DNA of 64,000 nucleotides from Paramecium tetraurelia (Eukaryota; Ciliophora; Oligohymenophorea; Peniculida; Parameciidae), in NCBI RefSeq assembly GCF_000165425.1, contig NW_001799177.1, forward strand, positions 62,001-126,000, given 5' to 3'. Each line of letters opens with the position of its first letter. The first letter of the stretch is position 1. The translations under genes were made by a program, and so were the position numbers. Shown one piece after another: positions 49,501 to 61,267 of this stretch. The notes beneath the pieces were generated by a model that saw only the letters and a list, made by a program, of their open reading frames with translations, did no database searches and was not told the DNA's origin.

Positions 49501-49728
49501 TTTTAGGATGTGTCAGTTTTGATGAAATAAAGGAGAGAAATGAAGTAAATTGCTGACTCCAATAATGGGAGCAACATCATAAATAATAGTTACAATGATT
49601 AGAGACATTGCTAAATTTTGTCTCATCATATTGCAATTCAAAAAGCAAAGATTGCCAAAAAGTTTCAGCAAATTCATTATAAAACAGCTGGGCAATAGTA
49701 ATTTAGAAAAGAAAATTATTAAATTTGA
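46578..49728 (+). CDS. Gln/Asn-rich low-complexity protein, 1,041 residues
   Basis: Continuous reading after one 25-nt intron (49453-49477), which removes an in-frame TGA. No domain is recognised. Residues ~280-360 are strongly Gln/Asn-rich (prion-like). A short internal duplication follows (KERFSENERFSV and KERFSVRSNE variants), then Glu/Asn/Thr-rich disordered sequence, a two-copy eight-residue repeat (TKEQAPQA / TKEQAAQE), and a more ordered C-terminus (KQRREMKQIADSNN...AIQKAKIAKKFQQIHY). The start is uncertain: in-frame ATGs at 46560, 46572, 46578 and 46587; I chose 46578 to leave a minimal spacer to DNAJC8. It lies just upstream of and parallel to the TTLL gene. The function is unknown. 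Confidence 0.72.
49104..49151 (+). repeat. Two direct 24-bp coding repeats
   Basis: Two adjacent 24-bp units differing at two positions, encoding VTKEQAPQ and ATKEQAAQ within the Gln-rich protein. A recent small tandem duplication. Confidence 0.7.
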
Positions 49729-49749
49729 TTATCAATAAATTTTATATAA

Positions 49750-51447
49750 ATGAGATAAAAATTATAACTTAAAGGAGACACTTCACTTTCTCAATCAGCA
49801 ATATAAAGAAGAAATTCAAATCAAAGATACAAGTCTCCAATACAAGGAAGAAAATTATTTTTAAGTCATGTGATTTAGACTCCATTAAGTTAATAATATG
49901 GATAGACTCAGCAATAATAATAATAACATCAACAGAACCAAATTATATAGGGAAGATCACATAGTTAATCTAATGTAGTATTTCAGGATGAAATTCCTTA
50001 GAAATGGCCAATAATACAATTGCCATTCCTTAAGAATACAGAGCCAACCATATTCTTTTAGTACCCTCCAGTTTGTGAGGATAAAAGACCATTAGTGAAT
50101 GCAAGACCTATGACAGAGGAGGAAATCAAGAAATATTCATTAACATGCAAAGTGTTGGGGTCTGCTCCATATAAATGCGTATTAACCTCATTTGATTGGG
50201 CAGGCTTTAAAAGAATAGATGAAGATGACGAAGATGAAGAATGGAATGTATAATGGGGAATTGGCAACAAAACAACTTTGAGAAATATGAATAGATTTTA
50301 AAAAATAAATCACTTCCCTGGATGTTGGAATATGGGTAGAAAAGATTTATTGTGGTTAAATTTAAGTAAATTCAAAAGAAAATACTCTAAAGAATATAAT
50401 TTTATTCCAAATACATATTTATTGTAATATGATTACGATAGATTTATTATGGCCTAAGAATCTGCATAGAAGGATACATTGTGGATTAAAAAGCCTTGTG
50501 CAGATTCTAGAGGGAGAGGTATTACAATGGTGAGCAAAAAGTCAAAGGTTAAGAGAGACAAAAACTTTTTAATTATGGATTACATTTATAATCCTCATTT
50601 AATTAACGGATTTAAATATGATCTACGAGTCTATGTCTTAATATCATGTTTTGATCCTTTGAGAGTGTATATGTATAAGGACGGACTCGTAAGATTTGCC
50701 ACTCAGAAATATTCTACAAATTCAAAGGATCTAACCAAGAGATATATTCATTTGACCAATTTTGCTGTGAATAAATTATCACCCAACTTTGTAAAGAATT
50801 AAAATTCTTAAAAGGATGATGAAGGATCAAAATGGTCTCATCATGCCTATCGAAAAAAACTGGATGAGTTAGGAGTGGATTCAAGGGAATTGTTTAATAG
50901 AATTAAAGATGTAGTACTAAAAACGTGTATTGCAACAGAACCATTTATGTTGGATAGTAATGCCAAGTCTCAAGAACACAGAAATGGGTATTTTGAATTA
51001 TATGGATTCGACGTGCTCATTGATGAAAATCTCAAACCTTGGGTGTTGGAGGTCAATGTGTCGCCATCTCTGAATTCCAGTTCACCTCTAGATAAAAAGA
51101 TCAAGACTTCTTTAATTTCAGATGTCTTGCATCTTGTTGGAGTACCACTTTGGGATAAAAAGAACTACAAAATTTCATCCCCTCCCAAGTACAATCAGAG
51201 GAATATTAAGGAAATCCCAAATATCAACACGTCCAATTGCTTAAACAAACTGTCGTAGAATGATTTCAATATGCTCATTCAAACTGTGGAAGAAGTTAAA
51301 AGAAGAGGGAAGAACTTTTCATGTATATTTCCGAACCCTAAAACTATTCACTAATATATGGATCTATTTGAATTTCCTAGATATAATAATAAACTGGTCG
51401 AACGCTTTTATTAAGACAGATGTAATTGGTTGTCTAGATTTAATTGA
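49750..51447 (+). CDS. Tubulin tyrosine ligase-like glutamylase (TTLL)
   Basis: 565 residues, no intron. TTL domain at ~130-470: NHFPGCWNMGRKDLLWLNLS, NFIPNTYLLQYDYDRF, WIKKPCADSRGRGITMV (ATP-binding loop), YNPHLINGFKYDLRVYVLIS, KRYIHLTNFAVNK, NGYFELYGFDVLIDENLKPW and VLEVNVSPSL. TTLL enzymes add glutamate or glycine side chains to tubulin in cilia and cortical microtubules. The SRGRGI loop is closest to the TTLL4/TTLL5 polyglutamylase type. The N-terminal ~100 residues are Gln-rich and basic. The last ~70 residues extend beyond the core. It ends 44 bp from the convergent MAEA gene. Confidence 0.92.
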
Positions 51448-51491
51448 TTATAATATGAAATTCATTTGTTATCTATTGAATTAATATATTA

Positions 51492-52641
51492 TCAAGTTAA
51501 AAACACTCGAACACATTCGCTTATTTTAAATGTCTGTTTTGTCACTAGACAATGCACCTATCCATTCTATTATTCGCTCATCTGCAACAATGACTTCTAA
51601 CTATAAACTTGATTATTAGGCAACATCATAGGTGGGTTATTTTCATCCATCAATTCTCCTGATATTCTGCAGATCCAAGTCGATCCCAACTTCTGTGTGG
51701 TCAACAAATCCTTTGATAACTCTTGCATTTATTTGTTACAAATAGGACATCTGTTCACTTATTGATAATCAGGTTAATCACAATACTAGGTTTTTAATGT
51801 TGTGATTCCGCACTTTACAAAGCTTAATAAAGGGGATTCCTTTGGAAAACAGTACACATCGTATAGCTCTTATTTAAATTGTCTAATCAACAGTTCCCAT
51901 CGTTTGTCATCGAAGTATTATTAGTATTGAGGAGGCATAGTGTTTTATTTTATAAATAACAAACATCCCATGCATTTTTGTATGCTCTCTTGATTCATGT
52001 AAATTTGATAATCTCTTATGTAATTCAGAGCCATAGTAGGATCCTGTTTCAAATATTCGATATACTATTAGAATACCAAATCATTTTAAAACGAACTATT
52101 CAGTTTTTTTAATTTACTAGAATTCTATTAATACCATTTGAAGGCATTTTTGATAGATCTATTTTTCAAATCTTTAATTATTGTATTAGCCTCTAGAATT
52201 ATTTCTTGCTCAAAACTTGTTAGATTCTTTTTATAATACTTTTTATAATACTTGTATTTAATAGGATTATATCAATTTTTATGCTGTTTTGAAATAGCCT
52301 TCTCTTAATAGATTGTCGATTAGTGATCGTTGTAACTTTAATTCATTTCCACATTCTTCACATTTTAATCTTTAAAGATAAGATTCCACATATTGTTTTT
52401 CATGTTCCTAATTTTCATGCAATGCCTTCTGAATTGCACGAATTCTTTCGATTACCAAGTCAGCCTTCTCTGAAGAATTAATGTGAGCAATTTAACTTAA
52501 AGTGATTGTGAGATCATGCTCCAATTATTTTCTTGTGCTCTTAAATTCTAAAGCTTCATTAATATTCATACATTTAACAATGACTTCGAATGGTAACCTA
52601 ATATAAGAGTAATCAATAGATTATTCAATAGCTAATGACAT
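51492..52641 (-). CDS. MAEA: MAEA/GID9-like subunit of the GID/CTLH E3 ligase
   Basis: 374 residues. A CTLH-type helical region (NLTSFEQEIILEANTIIKDL ... AFKWYQQNSSKLKKLN) is preceded by LisH-like LLREGYFKTAQKLIQSY. The C-terminal RING-like domain reads CPICNKMMQELSKDLLTTQK, then ICRISGELMDENNPPMMLPN, hallmarks of MAEA/Gid9, a catalytic subunit of the GID ubiquitin ligase (gluconeogenic enzyme turnover in yeast). The RING lacks several zinc ligands, as is normal for this family. One 25-nt intron at 52227-52251 is itself made of two nearly identical 12-13-nt halves. Spliced length 1,125 nt, no frame break. Confidence 0.93.
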
Positions 52642-52729
52642 TTTATATTTTATTTAAATAACAATAAGATTATAAGATAAATTTAGTCATTGTTGTGTTT
52701 ATTATAATATTTAACATACATCCTGAATG

Positions 52730-54209
52730 TCAATCACACTACTTTTTCTATATCTACCACACCTTCTAATTCTATCTACATGTATTAAATATATAATTTT
52801 ACTCAGCTAATACAACCAGTGGTTTTCTAAGTATGAAGTAATAACTGAGTCCGAAACAAACAGTCAAGAAAGCCACAACATCGTAGGGTAAAAATGACAA
52901 TGACAAGATTGACAACGACTCTGTGATCTATGACTATTGTTTATCATTATTACTGCTCCTCCCAAGTTGTGAATGCTGTTGATCAAAGTCAAGGAGGTTG
53001 CCCCAACTTGAGGGTCGCTTATTCTATTGAATAGACTTCCATGATTAATGAATATAGAGTTAGACAAGAAACTGGATGTGATACCAAAAGTTATCTAGAA
53101 TAATTAAAACAATTATATACCAAGTAGAGATATTAGTATATTGATTCATAATTCAATATATCTGGGAACAATTTAAAAATACTGTATGTCAAAATTGCCT
53201 CTCCAATCCTAAACGTTAAGTAATGGAAAAATTTCTAGAGTTCATTTCCCCTCTAGTCATACTTTCCAATTATGGCAATTATGATAAAATTTATGGGTAT
53301 CATTATAGTTTGGACCCAAGCCATCATTTCTTTTTTCAATCCTTTAGCAATGAGTAAGGAGGCTATTCATCATTTAATAATAATACAAGTAGAAGTTAGT
53401 ATTGGTTAAAAACATAATCTAAATATTAGGAGATGCAAAAACAAAAATTGTAAATTTCTATTTAAAACCAATTCCTTAAGATTTTTGAATACTGTTTTAA
53501 TTTGTTATTATTCAATTTCCTCTTAAGATTCCTCTTTTGATTATTCTGTTGTAAAAAATTATACATATAATGTGAGAGCAATCAAATAAAATGCGTTAAT
53601 CAAGCAAAATAGATCCAATGATAGGATTCCAGTTTCTTGGGGAGTGGCGTATAAGTATGAATTGCAGAAGTCCTTCGAATTTAATGTGATGAATATGGTT
53701 GTACTGAATATGACTCCTATCATTTAACCTACTGTTTATGCAGTTGCTCCTAAGTGATTATGTTCAGAACTAAATGCAGTGAGAACCCAACCGTCAATTG
53801 CAATATCTTGATGTGCTGAGAGCAAAATCAAAATGAAGCCTATCAATGTTAAGAATTCAATATTATAAACCCAAGTTGAGATTTTGGTGAAATATAATAG
53901 CGTATATATTATTGCCATCAGATATTGAATTGGTATAATGTATGTTCTTCTCTTTCCGATCGATTTGATGTAATAAACATCTAAGAAAGGGGCAGTGAGC
54001 ATTTTAAATGAAAAGGGATATATGGCTAGAGAGAGGATTGCTATAATGTCAATTGACAAATTGATACCTAAATTTGTATAGGGCACGCCATGTTCAAGTA
54101 GAATCATCATTAGTGTAGATGACCATAATCCTAAGGGAATGCCCTATACAAAATAGAGAAATATAAACAAGAGGAAGGTATTTTTATCTTTAGATGATAT
54201 TTTAGTCAT
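52730..54209 (-). CDS. SLC33A1: Acetyl-CoA transporter, SLC33A1 family
   Basis: 467 residues, multi-spanning. Family blocks in order: FLYFVQGIPLGLWSS, YPFSFKMLTAPFLDVYYIKS, GKRRTYIIPIQYLMAIIYTL, SAHQDIAIDGWVLTAFS (AxQDIAVDGWAL signature), then ISDPQVGATSLTLINSIHNL before the last membrane helices. SLC33A1/AT-1 carries acetyl-CoA into the ER/Golgi for protein and glycan acetylation. Introns at 52928-52953 (or 52934-52953, same frame), 53095-53120 and 53363-53386; spliced length 1,404 nt is a clean multiple of three. The start codon lies only 18 bp from that of the divergent ankyrin gene. Confidence 0.9.
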
Positions 54210-54227
54210 TAATTAATTTAATAAACT

Positions 54228-54608
54228 ATGGGATAAGAATAATCGGTAATTATTTGGTTGTAATCGTAGAATTTGCCTTCAAATAACTTGGTTGTTTAAT
54301 TGCATATGCAGAATTACGAAAAGTTAACAAGATTGATAGAATAGAAATTATCTGATTAAACATTCACAATTGATAAAAGAATAAATCAAGTATGAAATAA
54401 TGGATCTTCTAATTAGATGGATGATACTCTTCTCCACTATGCGGCTTTTAAAAGAGATAAAAAATTAGTATAATATTTGCTATCAAAAGGAGCATCTCCT
54501 CATTGCAAGAATTCGGTAAGCAAATTAAATCGATATCATTAGCGGAATCTTACACCTGGAGATGTCACTGATGACCAAGAAATAAAATTAATGCTGGAGA
54601 GTAAATGA
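54228..54608 (+). CDS. Small ankyrin-repeat protein, predicted N-myristoylated
   Basis: About 100 residues. Starts MGQEQSNLPSNN if a 24-nt intron at 54246-54269 is removed (it keeps the frame, so this is uncertain). Then a helix (YEKLTRLIEQKL) and one ankyrin repeat, MDDTLLHYAAFKRDKKLVQY then LLSKGASPHCKNS, with a partial second. Introns at 54390-54416 and 54516-54542 (27 nt each). MGQEQS fits the N-myristoyl consensus (Gly2, Ser6), suggesting membrane attachment. A later in-frame ATG at 54306 would remove that motif and leave a more usual 96-bp spacer to the divergent transporter, so the start needs transcript support. Confidence 0.65.
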
Positions 54609-54689
54609 CAATTTAATGAATCACGCAAAAATAATATATAATCAATCAAATTATAAAAGGAATATTAAAAAATAATATTAAAAATTAAT

Positions 54690-55200
54690 ATGAGCGCTAA
54701 AAAGAATACAAATCAATTCGAAGAGGGTTCAGAGGAGGATTAAATCAAAAAGAAAGTAAAGAGAAATGAAGAGCAAAAGAAAAGTAATGATTAGAATGAC
54801 GACGAATTTGAAGTCGACTCGCAATAAGAGGAAGACGAAGAAATTGAAGATGATGGTAATTAATTCTAACTATTGTTTAGGTATCCAAACCTCTTCACAT
54901 TCCAGCATAGATTTATAGGCTTACTTAGAACAAAGAGACTAAATTCCTGATAGTGATGATGATGAAGAAGATGAAGATGACAATAAATAAAAACAAAAGA
55001 AATAAGCTCAAACCAAATAAAAATAATAGAAAGTATCTAAGAAAAAGTAGGATGATGATGATGATGAAGATAGTGATGATGATGATGATGATGATTTAGA
55101 GGGTGAAGATGATGATGATGATGATGAAGAAGATGAAGATGAAAAACCACCTTAAAAGAAATAAAAAGTTTAATAATAATAGAAGACAAAAAAATAATGA
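54690..55200 (+). CDS. Small highly acidic protein
   Basis: 161 residues after one 25-nt intron (54856-54880). Alternating acidic runs (up to seven Asp in a row) and Lys/Gln-rich segments; a short neutral core reads IQTSSHSSIDLQAYLEQRDQ. Composition resembles histone chaperones or nucleolar acidic proteins, but no family signature is present. The Asp codons are nearly all GAT, making a simple-sequence tract at 54950-55140. Intact frame, clear TGA at 55198-55200. Confidence 0.65.
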
Positions 55201-55307
55201 TGATTTTTTCATAAAATCTATTTATGTATTTTAATATTTTTATTTTGCCTTGAAATAATCTGCTCTTTCAAATATTACAAATATATTGTTAATTTTGTTG
55301 TCAATAA

Positions 55308-56081
55308 TCATTCATACTAATTCAATAACTATTATTAAATAGCATAGTGTTTAATATTCTATTGTTCATCTACATCTCTTAGTCTCTGTTGATAATTAGA
55401 TCGCAAATGATTGGGCACTATTTGATCTACACCTCCCCTTTATTCTCCAGTCAAAATATTAAACCCAGTGTTTCCTCTTGCATCCAAATTATGTGCCCTC
55501 ACAAACTATCTCACTTTTGCCTTGTCATCATATTGTCTCAATAAATTGCCTTATTCACTGTTATCATATTTTAAAGTAATTGGATTATAGGCCAGCCTGA
55601 ACAAAACAATAAATTCCTCATTTACCCATTTGAATTTCTCTTCCCTTGAGTTAATTATTGGGTGTGACTCATTAGTTTTACTTAATCCTTTGTCTCCACC
55701 TTCTCCTAATAATCCCACTTCCTAGTTTCCCTATCCAATCCCTCCCATCTCTTTCTTTCAATGATCTTCTCCCTCTGCCAAACCTCGTGTTCTCTTTGCT
55801 TTTTATCTGCTACTGCAAAGTCCTTGTCAAATCTCTCATTTTCTAAAATTACTCTATCCATACCTGGGACATATAAGGTAGATTAAGGAGGTGCCTGGTG
55901 GATCAAGGTTCCGACTCCCAATCCTCTCGCCTCAAATCCAACTGTTTTACTATTGTAGATGTTAATTACCTCTCAAATCGACCCTGCTCTTCTCTATTCT
56001 ATCCTTGTCTCGCAACGCTTCCTATTATCAGTTTAATTTAAGTACTCTTTCTTGTCTAGTCCTAGGCTATATGTTAATCAT
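55308..56081 (-). CDS. Possible ciliary protein with broken frame
   Basis: Predicted ~255 residues. The C-terminal half is well formed: KFKWVNEEFIVLFRLAYNPI, then QFVRAHNLDARGNTGFNILT and PNHLRSNYQQRLRDVDEQ. The ARGNTGFNILTG-type turn and short basic helices remind me of small axonemal or microtubule-inner proteins, but I cannot name a family. The middle is Arg/Glu/Lys-rich (QREHEVWQREKIIERKRWEG). To read it through, one base must be added at 55719-55720, one removed at 56048-56050, and an in-frame TGA (about 55987-55989) must be explained by an intron or error. It may be a real gene with sequence errors or an early pseudogene. Confidence 0.55.
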
Positions 56082-56110
56082 TAATATAATAAATTATTAA
56101 CGAATATCAT

Positions 56111-57160
56111 ATGGGAGGATCTTGCTGTAAAGATGATACTTTAGAAACCAACAAAGAAATTAGAAATCCCCCCAATAAGCCAATATTCACCCATGCTGAC
56201 AACTTGCCTCCCAGAAGTGAATAAAATAAATCAAATCAGGAAATCAGGACCCATCTTCTGAAACCAACAATCCAAACTCAAAATCAATAAGTTCAAATTC
56301 CTGTCATACACAATGGATTGGTCAAAGAAACGCTTGCCAAATTAGGTGAGTATCAGATCCCTTCTTCAATTACAAATGAAGGTTTAGAGGTTACTCCTCC
56401 CATCCAATTTGATGACGGTTCAATCTATGTCGGAGGCCTAAAGAATGACCTGTTTCAAGGATATGGAGAAATCTATTGGGATGACGGAACTCACTACTGT
56501 GGCCATTTCAATAAAGGAACTAAATCTGGTCACGGCAGATTGGTATACACTGATGGAGATACATATGTATAAAAACTAAACTTAATAAGGAAGGTGAGTG
56601 GCTGGATGATAAGTAACACGGAAAAGGAAAATATTGGTACTCAGATGGAGGTGTTTACGATGGAAGATTTCTCAATGATTTAAAAGTAAGCCTAAATAAA
56701 CTTATTGTTTTTTAGAATGGATTTGGCAAAGAAGTTTTGGCTAATGGAGAGACATACGAAGGAGATTTCTCTAATGGAACAAGGCATGGAAAAGGAAAAT
56801 TGATAATGGCTGATGTGGTCTTTGAAGGTCATTTTGAAAGGGGATAAATGGTTGACGGAGAATATAAATGGAATGATGGAAGAAAATATAGTGGTTAAAT
56901 TAAAGGAACCAAAATACATGGCCATGGAGAGTTTTGGTTTCCTGATGGAAGATACTATAAAGGTACATTGATTGATTCAAATAATCTTAGGCAATTGGGT
57001 TGAAGATTAAAAGGAAGGACAAGGAGAATTTCATTATTCTGATGGATCAGTTTATGTTGGGGAATGGAAACAAAATAAATAAAACGGATATGGGAAATTT
57101 ACAGATAAAAATGGAGAAGTAATAAATGGCTTTTGGGTTGATGGCAGTAAAGTAAAATGA
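56111..57160 (+). CDS. MORN-repeat protein with dual acylation signal
   Basis: 322 residues. Starts MGGSCCKDD: Gly2 for myristoylation and Cys5/Cys6 for palmitoylation. After a ~95-residue disordered region come about nine MORN repeats, e.g. GSIYVGGLKNDLFQGYGEIY, GDTYEGEWLDDKQHGKGKYW, GSVYVGEWKQNKQNGYGKF. MORN arrays bind membranes or scaffold cortical structures (as in junctophilin, MORN1, PIPKs). Acylation plus MORN suggests a plasma-membrane or alveolar-cortex anchor (inference). Introns at 56567-56589, 56686-56715 and 56963-56990; spliced length 969 nt, no frame break. It is divergent from the gene at 55308-56081 with 29 bp between starts. Confidence 0.85.
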
Positions 57161-57278
57161 AGGCTATAATTGTATTTTATTAACTTAATTGTTATAAAAA
57201 TATTTGATTATTATTTCATCCAAAAATAAATAGACTAATTATATAATTAAGTTTAATCTATGTGGCTTAAATATTAAT

Positions 57279-59123
57279 TCAATATCTTCTCTTTGGTGTA
57301 TCGTAAATTCGACTCTAAACAAAATTGATCTCCTCTTCTAAAGCTCTCTCTCTCTCTTTTCTTTCAAGTTCAGCCTCCAATTCTAATCTTTGTATTCTCT
57401 CCTAACTTCTTTTCTTTTCATAATCTAAATCTCTTTCTATTTTCTCTAATTATCTACTCCTCTCTAAGCTTCTACGCTAATTTTCTAATTGTTATATTCT
57501 CAGTTGAGACTCCCTAAGCTATTCTATTCTTTCTCTACTCTATCTCATCTCTTCTATATTACGTTCCTATTCTCTACTTTTTCTTAAGGCTTCCAACTAA
57601 TCTACTCTCTCTCTACTCTTTTTCAAATCTGATAATTTTTCTTAACTTCTTCTCAAATCCACTTCAGCTCTTTCTTTCTTTTGCTATTCTAGCCTCTCCT
57701 AATAAGTTCTCTATTCCTCCAAATTTTTTCTTTATTTTTAAAGCTCTTCAATCCTCTCTCTAGATTTTTTCAGCTCTTCCATTTTATCAGAATTATTCCT
57801 CTCTTATTCCAATTGCATAAGCGTTTCTCTACTCTTCCTTAGATCTTCAAGACGTTCTCTACTTTTCCTTAATTCTTCAATCTAAATCTGCCTCTCTCTG
57901 CTTTTTTTCAATTCTTCTATTTACTCCATCCTTTCCCTACTTTTCTTCAAATCCTCTAATTAATTTAACCTTTCTCTACTTGATTTTAATTCATATAATA
58001 TTTCTCTACTTCTCTGTAAATCCTCTAATTTTTCTCTGCTATTTTTTAAATCATATCCTTTTTCTCCACTATTTTTTAGGTATTCTTATCTTTCCCTACT
58101 ATTTTTGAGTTACTCTAATCTTTCTCTACTTTTTTTGAGGTCTTCCAATCTTTCCCTACTATCTCTTAACTCTTCTAATTATTCAACTTTTTCTCTACTC
58201 TTTTTAAGTTCCTCTAAATATTCTCTACTTTTCTTAAGCTCTTCAACTCTTTCTCTGCTTCTTTGGAGATTAGTAAATTCTTCATTTTCTTTTTCCAATT
58301 GGATTATTCTTTCTCTACTCCTTCTTAATTAATCTGTCAATTATCTCTCTTTTTAAAAATAATCTGGTGTAAAAGTAATTGCTTCTAATAATTCAGAATA
58401 ATTGATTTTTCCATCAGCGTCTTTATCAACCACTCTGAAAAAAGCAAGTAAATCGTCAAAGGACAACCTAACTCCATTTTGTTTCAAGAAATCTTAAAGT
58501 CTAAAAAGTATATATAAATTATCATACGCTTCAATTGTAATATATCCAAATTATGCTTGGTCTATGCATCGAAAAGCATCAAGAGATGTGAAATCAGCAC
58601 TTCCAGTCAAAATTTCTTACGCAGCTGAAATTGAACTAATCTAAAAAGGACAAAAAATACTTATAATTTTAGATTTCTTAGTGGAGAACTTTAGAAAGTC
58701 CCCATTCGACTTCAGCTGGTAAAAATCTATTAGTTTTAACAGAGTAGTGCTCTCTTTGTGAAACAATATGCCTCAACCTAGAATCTTCTTTAGGGAGGAT
58801 GAACATAACAAAGCTAAAGTTTTATAATCATTAGTTTACTCTGGATATGTGATTCTACCATCTCTGTTCTAATCTAATTTCCTAAACAAATAATCAGCTT
58901 AAGCAATAGATGCATTTATTTTGTTTTCATTTAAAAAATAACCTATATCTGCAATTGTTAAATCTCCAGCCTTTTATTAATCTAATCTTTTGAATGCCGT
59001 GTAGGGTTCAAACAAGCTTTGTTCAGCTAGGACTTGTCTATAAGTTTCTGTTTTCTTCTCCCCTTCAGCAATAGTAGTAATTAAGTTAGCTAATCGTAAT
59101 TAAGTTTTTTAAGAGAGGTACAT
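57279..59123 (-). CDS. EF-hand protein with SRE-repeat rod
   Basis: About 610 residues. The N-terminal ~250 have EF-hands: FRKLDQNRDGRITYPEQ and FRVVDKDADGKINYSELLEA keep the Asp-x-Asn/Asp-x-Asp-Gly-x-Ile...Glu ligands, so Ca2+ binding is likely; at least two further degenerate helix pairs occur. The remaining ~350 residues are a charged helical rod with about 19 copies of a motif like LKKSRERLED spaced mostly 10 or 13 residues apart, ending in a conventional Arg/Glu coiled coil. Start at 59123 (MYLSQKTQLRLANL). Near 58810-58812 one base is missing, and a ~20-nt intron plus an unresolved base lie near 58645-58675. A Ca2+-regulated cytoskeletal or ciliary rod is inferred. No family name found. 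Confidence 0.78.
57500..58340 (-). repeat. Tandem SRE coding repeats, ~19 copies
   Basis: Coding repeat visible on the plus strand as recurrent TTCTCTACT-like words every ~30 or ~39 bp. On the coding strand each unit is (L/M)(K/R)(K/R/N/S)SRE(R/K)(hydrophobic)E(D/E/Q), i.e. a decad, sometimes extended by (L/I)E(E/D/Q). Variation is mostly synonymous or conservative. Confidence 0.8.
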
Positions 59124-59192
59124 GATCAATAAAATTTTATTATTCTTAAAATAAAAATTAAATGCTGTGTGTTATCGTTTCTATAATATATC

Positions 59193-59585
59193 TCAATAAA
59201 TTAATTAATTAATGAAATTCATTAGATACTCATTTTCCATAGCTGCCAAATATCGTTCCTTATCATTAACTTGTTTGTCTATTTAAGATTTTTAATTGTG
59301 GAGATTATCTTTAACTATGATATGTATTTTATATGACTTGTAACTTAAACTTATTATTCACAGTTACTTTAATAATTCTTGAGAGAGCTTTACTCTGATG
59401 GAAAGTGCAATTTATAAGGCAAATGAGCAATGCTTCACTGTAGGTTTCCAATAAATGGTTATTCTAGAGCCTTCAACGTTGATAAACTCTTTTTAGATCA
59501 CTTCCAATTGTCCCAATGTTTGAGGTATTTCTGGGTCTCTAATATTATAAATAATATAATAGATGTCATCGATTATATTTTGCAT
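59193..59585 (-). CDS. CIAO2: CIA2/MIP18-type cytosolic Fe-S assembly factor (FAM96)
   Basis: 122 residues. RDPEIPQTLGQLEVIQKEFI, then TIYWKPTVKHCSFALQIALS and IRVKLSQELL, then QVNDKERYLAAMENEYLM match the MIP18/FAM96 (CIAO2) family. TVKHCS contains the conserved reactive Cys. The protein works in the CIA targeting complex, passing Fe-S clusters to nuclear and cytosolic apoproteins such as DNA polymerases and helicases. One 24-nt intron at 59344-59367; spliced length 369 nt. The start at 59585 (MQNIIDDIYYII) is the first reasonable ATG. The N-terminus is shorter than in animals, so an upstream exon may be missing. Confidence 0.9.
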
Positions 59586-59685
59586 TATTTAATTATTTAT
59601 AATACCGTTAATAATTTGATTATGAAATCTCAACCATTGTAGTAAATTAACTTAAATACCAAGCACCAGAAAAAGAAGAGTATTA

Positions 59686-60854
<1,169 letters not shown>

Positions 60855-61267
60855 TCAATAATATAATACATCACTTTTGTAATCATCATAATAGTATTAA
60901 ATAAATATTAACATTTTTGTATCTAAAGAGTTGTAATAGGATTTTATAATATATAAGATTTGATTTTTCTGTTTAGTTTATCACATGTAAGTGATAACCA
61001 TTTCGAAATTTCCATAATAAATAGTAAAGTAATTTCAAGAGTAAATAAAATTGAAGTGAAAAACAATTTATTAAGATAAAATTGTGATTTCATTTAGTAG
61101 GAATATCGTATGATAATCTTTTTGTGGAATCATCTTGTTTCAAAATTACGTTAATAATAATAAGGGTTTTCAATACTCATGTAAATTTTGGAATCTATGG
61201 TGAATTATATATTTCTAGCTCATGAATAGGATTAATAATATAATTATTAAATATAGTAAATTAAATA
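60855..61267. other. AT-rich spacer, nothing recognised
   Basis: 413 bp with TGA in all frames. Presumably 3' flank of the MAP kinase and promoter of the cyclin gene. Confidence 0.45.

Noticed and set aside
58105-58332. Plus-strand Ser/Leu-rich frame.
   Set aside because: It is the antisense reading of the SRE repeat array of the EF-hand gene.
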